Program-made: the position numbers and the translations under genes | Shown: one piece after another, positions 25,956 through 36,837 of the stretch | Layout of the letters: each line of letters opens with the position of its first letter | Position numbering within the stretch: the stretch's first letter is position 1 | The notes under the pieces: model-generated | Seen by the model: only the letters and a program-made list of their open reading frames with translations | Told to the model about the DNA's origin: nothing | The model's database searches: none | NCBI GenBank assembly: GCA_934636425.1 | Contig: CAKUAV010000001.1 | Location: 1 to 64,000, forward strand | Direction of reading: 5' to 3' | DNA length: 64,000 nucleotides | DNA from: an uncultured Clostridia bacterium | GTDB taxonomy: Bacteria > Bacillota > Clostridia > Christensenellales > Aristaeellaceae

Positions 25956-27371
25956 ATGAAACCGTTTATGGACAAGGATTTTCTGCTCAGCACCGAAACC
26001 GCGCGCACGCTGTTCCACGACTATGCCGAGAATATGCCCATCTATGACTATCACTGCCATCTTCAGGTGAACGAGATCGTCGACAACATCAACTATCGCA
26101 ACATCAGCCATCTGATGCTGGGCGGCGATCACTACAAGTGGCGCGCCATGCTGGCCAACGGCGCGGACGAGTCGCTTTTGTACGGCGACAAGGGCAGCGG
26201 CTCGGACTGGGACAAGTTCTACGCCTACGCCTCCATGCTGAAATACGCCATCGGCAACCCGCTCTATCACTGGACGCATCTGGAGCTGCAGCGCGTGTTC
26301 GGCATTTACGACGTGCTGAATGAAAAGACCGCAAAGTCGATCTGGGATCGCGCCAACGCCATGCTCGCCACCGACGAGTTCCGCTGCCGCCGCCTGATCG
26401 AAAAGTTCAACGTCAAAATGATCTGCACCACCGACGATCCCTCGTCCGATCTGCACGATCACATCGCGCTGGCCAATGATCCGACATTCAATGTCAAAGT
26501 GCTGCCCTCCTTCCGCCCCGACGCTGCGCTGAACGTCTCAAGAGCGGGCTACGGCGCGTATGTCGAAAGGCTCGCCGCGTCCGCCGATATGCCGATCGCC
26601 TCCTTTGACGACCTCATGGCCGCGCTCGAGAAGCGGCTGGACTTCTTCCACGCCATCGGCGCGCGCATCAGCGACCACGGCCTGGACTATGTGCCCGCGG
26701 GCGACGCGACCGCCGCCGAGCTGGACGCGATGTTCAAAAAGGCCGTCTCCGGCGCGCCCTGCACGCACGAGGAGGAGAGCGCGTTCAAGACCGCCGCACT
26801 GGTGCGCCTGGGCCGCATGTACGCCGAGCGCGGCTGGGCGATGCAGCTGCACATGAACGCCATCCGCAACAACAACACGCTGGCCGTCAAAAAGTACGGC
26901 CCGGACACCGGCTATGATTCCGTCGGCGACGGCCTTGTGGCCGCGAACCTGTCCGCGCTGCTCAACAAGATCGAGATGGCCGGCGGCCTGGGCAAGACCA
27001 TACTCTATTCGCTCAACGGCCGCGACAACAACGTCATCGCCTCCATGCTGGGCAACTTCCAGGGCGGCGTGCCCGGCAAGATCCAGATGGGCAGCGGCTG
27101 GTGGTTCAACGATCAGCGCGACGGCATGGTCGATCAGATGAAGACGCTGGCCAACATGGGTCTGCTCGGCCGCTTCGTCGGTATGCTGACCGACAGCCGC
27201 TCCTTCGTGAGCTATCCGCGCCACGAGTACTTCCGCCGCATACTGTGCGACGTGATCGGCACGTGGGTGGAAAACGGCGAGTATCCCGCCGACATGGAGA
27301 CGCTCGGCGAGCTGGTTCAGGGCATCAGCTTCAACAACGCCCGCGACTACTTCGGCATACCGCTCGAGTAA
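25956..27371 (+). CDS. uxaC: Glucuronate/galacturonate isomerase
   Basis: The 471-aa enzyme interconverts D-glucuronate and D-fructuronate (or galacturonate and tagaturonate), the first step of hexuronate catabolism. The amidohydrolase-fold metal motif YDYHCHLQ (His33, His35) and the family signatures TTDDPSSDL and the C-terminal YPRHEYFRRILCDVIG are present; length is the usual ~470. AAGGAGG precedes the ATG. It follows the SGNH esterase and ends at a terminator. Genes for the next steps (uxuA/uxuB or uxaA/uxaB, kdgK) are not in the window. The heparinase-like lyase at 48999 could supply uronates. Confidence 0.95.
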   Translation: MKPFMDKDFLLSTETARTLFHDYAENMPIYDYHCHLQVNEIVDNINYRNISHLMLGGDHYKWRAMLANGADESLLYGDKGSGSDWDKFYAYASMLKYAIGNPLYHWTHLELQRVFGIYDVLNEKTAKSIWDRANAMLATDEFRCRRLIEKFNVKMICTTDDPSSDLHDHIALANDPTFNVKVLPSFRPDAALNVSRAGYGAYVERLAASADMPIASFDDLMAALEKRLDFFHAIGARISDHGLDYVPAGDATAAELDAMFKKAVSGAPCTHEEESAFKTAALVRLGRMYAERGWAMQLHMNAIRNNNTLAVKKYGPDTGYDSVGDGLVAANLSALLNKIEMAGGLGKTILYSLNGRDNNVIASMLGNFQGGVPGKIQMGSGWWFNDQRDGMVDQMKTLANMGLLGRFVGMLTDSRSFVSYPRHEYFRRILCDVIGTWVENGEYPADMETLGELVQGISFNNARDYFGIPLE

Positions 27372-27382
27372 TCATGCTTTTC

Positions 27383-27420
27383 GCCCCGTCCGGCGTTTCT
27401 TTCGCGTCGGGCGGGGATTT
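27383..27420 (+). terminator. Rho-independent terminator after uxaC
   Basis: CCCCGTCCG pairs with CGGGCGGGG (one G-U pair) around a GCG...CGC-closed loop, followed by ATTTTCATTT. Confidence 0.65.
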
Positions 27421-27443
27421 TCATTTGAAAGCGAGGCTCCATC

Positions 27444-28427
27444 ATGCCGCTCCAAATCGTCCGAAACGACATCACGAAAATGAATGTCGACGCCATCGTC
27501 AACGCCGCGAACTCCTCCCTCCTGGGCGGCGGCGGCGTTGACGGCTGCATCCACCGCGCGGCCGGCCCGGAGCTGCTGGCGGAATGCCAATCGCTCCACG
27601 GCTGCAATACCGGCAGCGCGAAGATCACCCGGGGCTACAGACTGCCCTGCAAATATGTCATCCATGCCGTCGGCCCGCGGTGGCAGGGCGGCGGTCACGG
27701 CGAGCGCGCGCTGCTTGCCTCCTGCTATCGGGCGGCGCTTGAGCTGGCAGAGGCGCATGGCTGCAAGACGATCGCCTTCCCGCTGATTTCCTCCGGCATT
27801 TTCGGCTATCCCAAGGATCAGGCGCTGAATGTCGCCGTCGATGCGATCAGCGCGTTCCTGCTCGAGAACGACATGACCGTCTATATCGTCGTCTTTGACC
27901 GGGCGACCTACAAAATCGGCGAGAAGCTGTTTAACAGCATTGCCGAGTACATAGACGATCGCTATGTCAGCGATCATACCGACAGCCGCGCCGAGCGTCT
28001 GCGCCGGCTGAGCATGCCCGGCATCGAGGCGCCATGCTGTGCCGAGCCGATGGCCGATCTTTCCCTTGCCGACGCGCTGGAGCAGCTTGACGAGAGCTTT
28101 TCAGAGATGCTGCTGCGCAAGATCGACGAGCGCGGCCTGACCGACGCGCAGTGCTACAAGAAGGCGAACATCGATCGCAAGCTCTTCTCAAAGATTCGCT
28201 CGGACAGACATTACAGGCCGTCAAAGCTGACGGCCATCGCGCTGGCCATCGCCCTCGAGCTGCCGCTTGATGAGATGAAGGACATGCTGATGAAGGCGGG
28301 CTTTGCGCTCTCGCACTCCAACAAGTTCGACATCATCGTGGAATATTTCATCGAGCGCGGAAATTACAATGTGTTTGAAATCAACGAGGCGCTGTTCGCC
28401 TTTGATCAGAATCTCATCGGGGGATAA
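27444..28427 (+). CDS. Macro domain protein with C-terminal HTH-like domain
   Basis: The 327-aa protein has an N-terminal macro domain (about residues 1-175) that binds ADP-ribose and often hydrolyses O-acetyl-ADP-ribose or ADP-ribosyl-protein bonds. The motifs [19 protein letters not shown] and [11 protein letters not shown] are intact, as in TARG/MacroD-like enzymes. Residues ~215-327 are a separate helical module ([40 protein letters not shown]) resembling a helix-turn-helix found appended to Firmicutes macro proteins. The ribosome binding site is GCGAGG. A VWA-domain gene follows after an 11-bp inverted repeat. A role in ADP-ribose signalling or stress is inferred, not shown. Confidence 0.88.
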   Translation: MPLQIVRNDITKMNVDAIVNAANSSLLGGGGVDGCIHRAAGPELLAECQSLHGCNTGSAKITRGYRLPCKYVIHAVGPRWQGGGHGERALLASCYRAALELAEAHGCKTIAFPLISSGIFGYPKDQALNVAVDAISAFLLENDMTVYIVVFDRATYKIGEKLFNSIAEYIDDRYVSDHTDSRAERLRRLSMPGIEAPCCAEPMADLSLADALEQLDESFSEMLLRKIDERGLTDAQCYKKANIDRKLFSKIRSDRHYRPSKLTAIALAIALELPLDEMKDMLMKAGFALSHSNKFDIIVEYFIERGNYNVFEINEALFAFDQNLIGG

Positions 28428-28467
28428 TTGTCGCCTGCCATGCGACCACGCGCCCGGAACACCGCCC

Positions 28468-28510
28468 TATAATATGACTGTAAGGCCAAGCGCCGGACAG
28501 TCATATTTTT
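28468..28510 (+). promoter_or_regulatory. 11-bp inverted repeat overlapping a TATAAT box, terminator or operator
   Basis: AATATGACTGT (28471-28481) and ACAGTCATATT (28497-28507) are perfect inverted repeats around a 15-nt loop that itself contains GGC/GCC, followed by TTTATTT. A TATAAT (28468-28473) overlaps the left arm. It could terminate the macro-domain transcript, or act as an operator on a promoter for the VWA gene, or both. Confidence 0.65.
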
Positions 28511-28529
28511 ATTTGCGGAGGGACAAAGC

Positions 28530-29171
28530 ATGAGAAAAAATCTGACGGAAATCGTATTCATACTCGATCGGAGCGGCTCCATGCACGGACTGGAGGCCGA
28601 CACCATCGGCGGCTTTAACGCCATGATCGAAAAGCAGAAAAGAGAGCGCGGCGAGGCGCTGATCTCCACCGTCCTCTTCGACACGGGAAGCGAGGTCGTC
28701 CACGACCGCGCGCCCATCCGGCACATCAGGCCCATGACCGACAGGGACTATGCCGTGCGCGGCCGCACCGCCCTGCTGGACGCCCTCGGCGATGCAATCC
28801 ATCACATTGGAAACATCCATAAATACGCAAGAAGCGAGGACGTTCCCGAGCACACGCTGTTCATCATCACCACGGACGGCATGGAAAACGCCAGCCGCCG
28901 CTATGACGGTGAGACGGTCAGGCGCATGATCGAGCGCCAGAAGGCAAAATACGGCTGGGAGTTTCTGTTCCTCGGCGCGAACATCGACGCGATTGAGACG
29001 GCAGGGCGCTTCGGCATCGACGCGGACCGCGCGGTCAACTATCACGCCGACCCCATGGGAACGCAGCTCAATTACGATGTGCTGAGCGACGCGGTTTCCG
29101 CCGTCCGCTGCGATGCGCCGCTGGGCACGGCCTGGAAAAAGCGCATTGAGGAGGACTTTGACAGGCGCTGA
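28530..29171 (+). CDS. VWA-domain protein
   Basis: The 213-aa protein is essentially a single von Willebrand factor A domain. The metal-ion-dependent adhesion site is complete: DRSGS (Asp13, Ser15, Ser17), Thr in RGRTALLDAL, and Asp in TTDGMEN. No signal peptide or transmembrane helix is visible, so it is probably cytosolic. GGAGGG precedes the ATG. It is 102 bases downstream of the macro-domain gene on the same strand. VWA proteins of this size often assist multiprotein complexes or appear next to tellurite-resistance or ADP-ribose-related genes in Firmicutes. Its partner here is unknown. Confidence 0.88.
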   Translation: MRKNLTEIVFILDRSGSMHGLEADTIGGFNAMIEKQKRERGEALISTVLFDTGSEVVHDRAPIRHIRPMTDRDYAVRGRTALLDALGDAIHHIGNIHKYARSEDVPEHTLFIITTDGMENASRRYDGETVRRMIERQKAKYGWEFLFLGANIDAIETAGRFGIDADRAVNYHADPMGTQLNYDVLSDAVSAVRCDAPLGTAWKKRIEEDFDRR

Positions 29172-29416
29172 TTCGCGCCGCCCCCCACAGAAAGCACGGC
29201 GTCAACGCCGCGCATCCGGCCTTTCAATAACCGCAATCCCGAAAATCATCGCATTCTGCCACGCTGCACGCGCCCGCCATCACCGCCAGATCAACCGCCG
29301 GCGCGCTTGGCAGCCTCACCCGAGAACAGATATAGCATAAAAAAGATCAGCGCCTTTACCGACGCGATGAACGACAAAAGCGTTGGCAGACCGCGCCGTA
29401 TTCCCGTGCTTTTCCA
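29172..29416. other. Non-coding spacer between convergent genes
   Basis: This stretch lies between the VWA gene and the terminator of the Xaa-Pro peptidase gene. Sequence is GC-rich with a small A-rich patch near 29336. I see no gene, repeat or promoter. Confidence 0.5.
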
Positions 29417-29464
29417 TAAAAACACGCGCCCCGAAATGGCCTGATCCTGTCATTTCAGGGCGCG
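29417..29464 (-). terminator. Rho-independent terminator of the Xaa-Pro peptidase operon
   Basis: CGCGCCCCGAAATG (29425-29438) and CATTTCAGGGCGCG (29451-29464) pair with one mismatch. An A-rich stretch on the left (29417-29422) reads as a T-run on the minus strand. Confidence 0.8.
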
Positions 29465-29472
29465 CATATGTA

Positions 29473-30552
29473 TTATTGCTCGTCAAACGCGGGGATCTCC
29501 AGCCGATTGAGCACCTCGCAGCCGTCCTGCGTCACAGTCACCAGATCCTCGATGCGCACGCCGAACTTCCCGCTCAGGTAAATGCCCGGCTCGATTGAGA
29601 ATATCATGCCCGGCTCCAGAGGGCGCTCGCACGCCGCGCTCACATCCGGCGGCTCGTGAACCTCAAGGCCTATGCCGTGACCCGTGCGGTGAATGAAGTA
29701 TTCGCCGTAGCCGGCCTCCTCGATCACCCGCCGCGCCGCATTGTCCACGTCGCACAGCCGCGCGCCCGGCTTCACCGCCGCCTTGCCCGCCAGATTGGCG
29801 CGGCGCACCAGCTCGTAGACGCGCTTCATCTCGTCGGTCGCTTCTCCAAAGAACATCGTGCGCGTCATGTCGCTCATGGCGTGGTTGAGGTCAAGCCCCA
29901 CGTCGAATATGATCGAGTCGCCCTCCTTGAGAGGCGTGTCGTCCGAATCGTGATGCGGCTCGGCGCAGTTCGCCCCGAAGCACACCAGCGGCTGGAAGCT
30001 GTAGCCCGCAGCGCCCATCGAGCGCGCAATCTCCACATAGCGCTCGGCCAGCTGTCGCTCGGTTTCGCCCGCCCTGACCGTGCTCATGAGCTCTTTCAGC
30101 ACTGCATCGTTCAGGCGGGAGCTTCTGCGCATGGCGTCCAGCTCGTCCGCATCCTTGAGCATGCGCGCGTCGTCCACCGGCGCGGAGCCCAGCTTCATCC
30201 GAATGTCCGGCCGCTTTTCCATCAGGCGGATCAGGAAATGACTCGGCCAGCGCTTGTCGATCCCCAGCGCGCCGATATCCGCCGGCAGCGCGTCCGCCAG
30301 TATGGCCACGCAGTCCTCTGTGTCGTCGTATTCGGTCAGCGGCAGGTCGGGCGCGGCCTGCTGCATGAACAGCCTGTTGGCGAACAGGCGCACATCGCCC
30401 CTGTCCGTAATCACCAGCGCCAGCATGCGCTCGCCCGGCGCAATCCAGCGCCCCGTGAGATAATACACCGATTCCGTCGCGCTCACCAGTATGCACGGCA
30501 GATGATCGCGCTTCATCAGCTCGACCACGCGATTGACCCTCGATTGATTCAT
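29473..30552 (-). CDS. M24-family Xaa-Pro aminopeptidase
   Basis: The 359-aa metallopeptidase removes N-terminal residues preceding proline. It has the creatinase-like N domain and the pita-bread catalytic domain. Dinuclear metal ligands are visible in IIFDVG (Asp), AMSDMTRT (Asp), HRTGHGIGLEVHE (His), SIEPGIY (Glu) and GVRIEDLV (Glu). Length suits the short cytosolic PepQ/YpdF-like form. It overlaps the upstream methyltransferase gene by four bases, so it is translationally coupled and last in the unit that begins at the pseudouridine synthase. Confidence 0.93.
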   Translation of the reverse strand: MNQSRVNRVVELMKRDHLPCILVSATESVYYLTGRWIAPGERMLALVITDRGDVRLFANRLFMQQAAPDLPLTEYDDTEDCVAILADALPADIGALGIDKRWPSHFLIRLMEKRPDIRMKLGSAPVDDARMLKDADELDAMRRSSRLNDAVLKELMSTVRAGETERQLAERYVEIARSMGAAGYSFQPLVCFGANCAEPHHDSDDTPLKEGDSIIFDVGLDLNHAMSDMTRTMFFGEATDEMKRVYELVRRANLAGKAAVKPGARLCDVDNAARRVIEEAGYGEYFIHRTGHGIGLEVHEPPDVSAACERPLEPGMIFSIEPGIYLSGKFGVRIEDLVTVTQDGCEVLNRLEIPAFDEQ

Positions 30553-31154
30553 GCTTCCTCTTCCTTTCCCTTGACGCTGCGGATGATCCAGTATCCGCCG
30601 CCCTTGGCGATGACCTCGGCGTTGCCGAACGTCTCCTGCAAATGCTTGAGCGCGGAGGGCGCGCCCTGCTGCTTGCGTATGACGATCGTCAGCGCGCCGC
30701 CGTCCCGCAGCCGCTTGTGCGCCGTATCAAACAGGCCGTAGATCAGCGCCTTGCCCGCGCGGATGGGCGGATTGGTCACGACGTGGTCGAACGTCCCCTC
30801 GAGCGATTCGAAGCCGTCGCTCTCGACGACCTCAGCCGCCGCGCCGTTGTTCTTCAGATTGCGCCGCGCCAGATCGAGCGCGCGCGCGTTGACGTCCGAC
30901 ATGACCAGCTGCGCCTGCGGATTGGCCAGCGATAAAAACGTGCCCACAGGCCCCCAGCCGCAGCCCAGATCGAGCACGCGTCCGGAAAGCGCGCCCATCG
31001 ACTCGATCAGCAGCTTGCTGCCCGGATCCAGCTCGTTTTTCGAAAACACGCCCGCGTCGGTCTCGAACGTGAGCGTCAGGCCGAGCGCGCGCGCCGCAAT
31101 TGAGCGCTCCTTATGCGCGCTGGCCGGATTCTGCGTGTAATAATAGTCCGGCAT
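30549..31154 (-). CDS. Class I SAM-dependent methyltransferase, RsmC-like
   Basis: The 201-aa protein matches the short RsmC/YbxB-type methyltransferases that modify guanine in 16S rRNA. The SAM-binding glycine motif is VLDLGCGWGPVG (about residues 60-71), the acidic loop is MSDVNARAL and the catalytic NPPIRAGK motif is intact. The N terminus YYYTQNPASAHKE with FSKNELDPGSKLL is typical of this subfamily. It lies three bases after the pseudouridine synthase stop, with a four-base overlap into the peptidase gene. Two neighbouring rRNA-modifying enzymes support an RNA target. Confidence 0.9.
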   Translation of the reverse strand: MPDYYYTQNPASAHKERSIAARALGLTLTFETDAGVFSKNELDPGSKLLIESMGALSGRVLDLGCGWGPVGTFLSLANPQAQLVMSDVNARALDLARRNLKNNGAAAEVVESDGFESLEGTFDHVVTNPPIRAGKALIYGLFDTAHKRLRDGGALTIVIRKQQGAPSALKHLQETFGNAEVIAKGGGYWIIRSVKGKEEEA

Positions 31155-31157
31155 ATA

Positions 31158-31892
31158 CTATTCCTCCAGATCGGTGACGCTGTAAAGATGCGCCTTTTCC
31201 GCCTCGGTCAGCTCGCGCCACTGTCCCGCCCCGAGCCCGGAATCGAGCTCAATGCCCGCAATGGAGCGGCGGTGCAGCGCCGTGACGGGGTGCCCCAGCG
31301 CGCCCAGCATACGCTTGACCTGATGATATTTGCCCTCGTGGACGGTGACCTCGCACAGCGATTCACCCTCGCCCGCCTTTATGATCTCCAGCTTTGCGGG
31401 GGCGCAGGTGAAGTCCTTAAGTTCAATCCCCTCGGCCATGCGCGCCGCGTCCTCCTCAGTCAGCCGCCCCTCGACGCGCGCGGTGTAAATCTTGTCCTGC
31501 TCCCAGCGCGGCGAAATCAGCCGGTGCGCCAGCTGGCCGTCGGTGGTCATGAGCACCAGTCCGGTCACGTCCTTGTCCAGCCGTCCCACCGGGCCGATGT
31601 CCAGCGCGAGGAAGCTCCGGGGCAGATAGTCGGCGACGGTCGCCTGTCCGCGCGGGTTCTGCGTGGCGGTCAATACGCCCGCGGGCTTGTTGATCATAAT
31701 GTGCAGGTGCTTGCCCGTGCGCAGCGGCGCGCCGTCCAGACACACGCGCGCGCTGTCCAGATCGATCTGCATCGACGCGTCGTGAACGGCGCGCCCGTCC
31801 ACGGTCACGCGCCCCGCCTTCACCAGCCCCGCCGCTTCCTTTCGGGAAGAGCCGTTGCGCGAGAGCAGCCTGTCCAGCCGCATTTTTCGCAT
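31158..31892 (-). CDS. RsuA/RluB-family rRNA pseudouridine synthase
   Basis: The 244-aa protein has an N-terminal S4 RNA-binding domain (residues 1-48) and a pseudouridine synthase domain with the catalytic motif GRLDKDVTGL (Asp106). It isomerises a specific uridine in rRNA; length and motif favour the RsuA-like 16S branch over RluB. I chose the ATG at 31892, nine bases after AAGGAG; the frame is open farther upstream but crosses the gyrA terminator. It heads a three-gene unit with the methyltransferase and peptidase. Confidence 0.92.
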   Translation of the reverse strand: MRKMRLDRLLSRNGSSRKEAAGLVKAGRVTVDGRAVHDASMQIDLDSARVCLDGAPLRTGKHLHIMINKPAGVLTATQNPRGQATVADYLPRSFLALDIGPVGRLDKDVTGLVLMTTDGQLAHRLISPRWEQDKIYTARVEGRLTEEDAARMAEGIELKDFTCAPAKLEIIKAGEGESLCEVTVHEGKYHQVKRMLGALGHPVTALHRRSIAGIELDSGLGAGQWRELTEAEKAHLYSVTDLEE

Positions 31893-31925
31893 TGATTTTT
31901 TCTCCTTGACGAATAGAGTTGTCTG

Positions 31926-31969
31926 AAAAGAGCAATCCGCATCGGAGCATCGCCCCGCGCGGATTGCTC
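31926..31969 (-). terminator. Terminator downstream of gyrA
   Basis: GAGCAATCCGC (31930-31940) and GCGGATTGCTC (31959-31969) are perfect 11-bp arms. TTTT follows on the minus strand, and a T6 run on the plus strand side makes it look bidirectional. Confidence 0.85.
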
Positions 31970-31982
31970 GCACGTTTTTTAT

Positions 31983-34586
31983 CTAGATGTCGTCGTCGTT
32001 CTCCGGCTCGGGGTCGCTCTCGAGGGAATCAACCAGCCGGTCGAGCGCATCCGGCGCGTCGGACTGCTTTTCAGTCGGCGCGTCGTCCAGATCGATTCCG
32101 TCGATCGCGTCGGCGGTGCGAACCTCGCCGGTGTCCTCGTCGTCGGCGGTTTCCTCGTCGGCCTCGGCGCGCGCCACGCCCATCACCTTGCAGCCGGCCT
32201 CGACGCGCATCAGCCGCACGCCCTGCGTGTTGCGGCCCAGCGTGGATATGCCGTCAACCGGCATGCGGATGATCGTGCCGTCGTCGGTGATGAGCAGTAT
32301 GTCCTCGTCCTCGTGGACGGGCAGCTGGCAGCACATCCTGCCGGTCTTGTCGGTCAGATTCATCGCCTTGATGCCCTTGCCGCCGCGGCTCTGCACGCGG
32401 TATTCCTCGGGACGGGTGCGCTTGCCGTAGCCCAGCTCTGTGATGGAGAGCACCTGCGCGTCCTCCTCGACGGGCGTCATGTCGACCACCTCGTCGTCCT
32501 CGTCCAGCTCGATGGCCTTCACGCCCATGGCCGCGCGGCCTATGGGGCGCATGTCGGTCTCGGGGAAGCGGATGGCCATGCCGTCGCGCGTGCCCAGCAG
32601 TATGTCGAAGCTGCCGTCGGTCAGCGCCACGCGGATCAGCTCGTCGTCCTCGCGCAGCACGATGGCGATCAGGCCGCTCTTGCGCAGATTGGCGAACTCG
32701 TCAAGGCTGGTGCGCTTGATGAGGCCGTTCTTCGTCGCCATGACCAGATAGTGCCCCTCGACGCGCTCGCGCGGCATGGGCAGCATGACGGTGACCTTCT
32801 CGCCGCCGTCGAGCTGCAAAAGGTTGACCACGGCCGTTCCGCGCGCCGTGCGGCTCGCCTCGGGGATCTCGTGGCAGCCCAGCTGATAGACGCGCCCGCG
32901 GTTGGTGAAGAACAGTATCGGATCGTGCGTGGAGACGACGTACATCTGCTCCACATAGTCCTCGTCGCGCGTGGCCGCCGCCATAACGCCCTTGCCGCCG
33001 CGCTTCTGGGCGCGATAGGTCGACTTGCTCAGGCGCTTGACATAGCCGAAGTGGGTCATGGTGACCACCATGTCCTCCTCCTGGATCAGATCGAGCGTCT
33101 CGATTTCGTCCTCGACCGCCGCGATTTCGGTGCGGCGCTCGTCGGCGTACTTGCGGCGAACCTCCAGCATTTCGGTCTTGATGATGTCCATAACCATCCA
33201 CTCGTTGGCCAGCACGTCCTTGAGATGCGCGATGGTCTGCTCGATCTGGGCGTATTCGTCCTGCAGCTTGTCGCGTTCCAGTCCGGTCAGGCGCTGCAAA
33301 CGCATATCGAGTATGGCCTGCGCCTGCTTGTCGGACAGGCCGAACGTGCTCATCAATCCGTCGCGCGCCTCCTGCGTGGTGCGGCTGGCGCGTATGAGCG
33401 AAATCACCGCGTCGATGCGGTCGAGCGCGATGAGCAGGCCTTCCAATATGTGGGCGCGCGCCTCGGCCTTGTTGAGGTCGTAGCGGGTGCGGCGCGTCAC
33501 AACGTCCTTCTGGTGATCGACATAGTGCGAAAGCATATGCTTGAGCGAGAGGATTTTCGGCGTGCCGTCCACCAGCGCCAGCATGATCGCGCCGAAGGTT
33601 TCCTGCATCTGGGTGTGCTTGAAGAGGAAGTTGAGCGCCACATTGGCGTTCACGTCGCGCTTCAGCTCCACGACGATGCGCATGCCCTCGCGGTCGGATT
33701 CGTCGCGCACATCGGAGATGCCGTCGAAGCGCTTTTCGTGCACCAGCTCGGCGATTTTCTCCACAAGGCGCGCCTTGTTGACCATATAGGGGATCTCGGT
33801 CACGACGATGCGCTGGCGGTTGCCGCTCATGGCCTCGATGTCGGTGCGCGCGCGCATGATGATGCGGCCGCGGCCGGTGCGATAGGCCTCGTGTATGCCC
33901 GCCTTGCCCAGAATCAGGCCGCCGGTCGGGAAGTCGGGGCCCTTTATGAACTGCATCAGATCCTCGCAGGTGCAGTCCGGATGGTCGATCAGATAGACCG
34001 TGCCGTCTATGACCTCGCCCAGATTGTGCGGCGGGATGTTTGTGGCCATGCCCACGGCGATGCCGTTCGAGCCGTTGACCAGCAGGTTCGGGAAGCGCGC
34101 GGGCAGCACGGCGGGCTGCATCAGCGTTTCGTCGAAGTTGGGATAGAAATCAACCGTTTCCTTGTCCAGATCGGCGAGCATTTCCATCGCCATTTTGGAC
34201 ATACGCGCCTCGGTATAGCGCATGGCCGCCGCGCCGTCGCCGTCGACCGAGCCGAAGTTGCCCTGGCCGTCCACCAGCGGATAGCGGATGTTGAAGTCCT
34301 GCGCCAGGCGCACCATGGCGTCGTACACGGAGGAATCGCCGTGCGGGTGATATTTACCAAGCACATCACCGACGATACGCGCCGATTTGCGGTAGGGCTT
34401 GTCGGGCGTTACGCCCAGTTCCATCATGGAGTAGAGGATACGACGATGAACCGGCTTGAGACCGTCGCGCACATCGGGCAGCGCGCGGGTCACGATCACC
34501 GCCATGGAATAGGCGATGAACGATTTTTCCAGCTCTTCCTTCATATCGATCGGCATAAGATGGCCGATGTTCATTTCATCAGGCAA
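31983..34586 (-). CDS. gyrA: DNA gyrase subunit A
   Basis: The ~867-aa protein is the breakage-reunion subunit of DNA gyrase. The winged-helix tower is typical, with the catalytic tyrosine in [10 protein letters not shown] and quinolone-region residues Ser and Asp conserved in [10 protein letters not shown] (equivalents of E. coli Ser83 and Asp87), so no target resistance change is seen. The C-terminal beta-pinwheel has the GyrA box QKRGGKG and ends in an acidic tail of about 50 residues. The start is a guess: a TTG at 34586 lies eight bases after GGAGG, while the ATG at 34574 has no ribosome binding site. It is 84 bases downstream of gyrB. Confidence 0.96.
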   Translation of the reverse strand: MPDEMNIGHLMPIDMKEELEKSFIAYSMAVIVTRALPDVRDGLKPVHRRILYSMMELGVTPDKPYRKSARIVGDVLGKYHPHGDSSVYDAMVRLAQDFNIRYPLVDGQGNFGSVDGDGAAAMRYTEARMSKMAMEMLADLDKETVDFYPNFDETLMQPAVLPARFPNLLVNGSNGIAVGMATNIPPHNLGEVIDGTVYLIDHPDCTCEDLMQFIKGPDFPTGGLILGKAGIHEAYRTGRGRIIMRARTDIEAMSGNRQRIVVTEIPYMVNKARLVEKIAELVHEKRFDGISDVRDESDREGMRIVVELKRDVNANVALNFLFKHTQMQETFGAIMLALVDGTPKILSLKHMLSHYVDHQKDVVTRRTRYDLNKAEARAHILEGLLIALDRIDAVISLIRASRTTQEARDGLMSTFGLSDKQAQAILDMRLQRLTGLERDKLQDEYAQIEQTIAHLKDVLANEWMVMDIIKTEMLEVRRKYADERRTEIAAVEDEIETLDLIQEEDMVVTMTHFGYVKRLSKSTYRAQKRGGKGVMAAATRDEDYVEQMYVVSTHDPILFFTNRGRVYQLGCHEIPEASRTARGTAVVNLLQLDGGEKVTVMLPMPRERVEGHYLVMATKNGLIKRTSLDEFANLRKSGLIAIVLREDDELIRVALTDGSFDILLGTRDGMAIRFPETDMRPIGRAAMGVKAIELDEDDEVVDMTPVEEDAQVLSITELGYGKRTRPEEYRVQSRGGKGIKAMNLTDKTGRMCCQLPVHEDEDILLITDDGTIIRMPVDGISTLGRNTQGVRLMRVEAGCKVMGVARAEADEETADDEDTGEVRTADAIDGIDLDDAPTEKQSDAPDALDRLVDSLESDPEPENDDDI

Positions 34587-34618
34587 AAGGAGCACCTCCA
34601 GCTTTTATTCGGGGGTCG

Positions 34619-34663
34619 CGCGCCCTCTCACGGTCTTTGTCCGTGGTCGGGCGCGGTTTTTTT
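34619..34663 (+). terminator. Hairpin with plus-strand T-run between gyrB and gyrA
   Basis: CGCGCCC (34619-34625) pairs with GGGCGCG (34649-34655), with inner ACGG/CCGT, followed by seven T residues on the plus strand only. Read in the direction of gyrB to gyrA it has an A-run before the stem and no T-run after, so it should not stop the gyr transcript but could stop antisense transcription. Confidence 0.6.
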
Positions 34664-34670
34664 GAGCGCG

Positions 34671-36650
<1,980 letters not shown>

Positions 36651-36652
36651 TT

Positions 36653-36681
36653 ATTATAGCACTTTTCTGCACATTTATCCA
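36653..36681 (-). promoter_or_regulatory. Candidate gyrB promoter
   Basis: On the minus strand TGGATA (36676-36681) and TATAAT (36653-36658) are separated by 17 bases, 39 bases before the gyrB start. Confidence 0.6.
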
Positions 36682-36769
36682 GCCCTTTCCGCGCTTTTGC
36701 GCACACTCTTAACCGAAGCGATCGTCACAAAAAAGAGCCGATTGCTTTCACCAAATAAACGCCGCGGGA

Positions 36770-36798
36770 TTGCTTTTTTCGCACGGGCGGTCTATAAT
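36770..36798 (+). promoter_or_regulatory. Candidate promoter of the PatB-type aminotransferase gene
   Basis: TTGCTT (36770-36775) and TATAAT (36793-36798) have a 17-base spacer, 39 bases before the start codon. Confidence 0.65.
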
Positions 36799-36837
36799 GG
36801 TTTCATGAAAGCTTCTCATACAAAGGGGGATATAACC

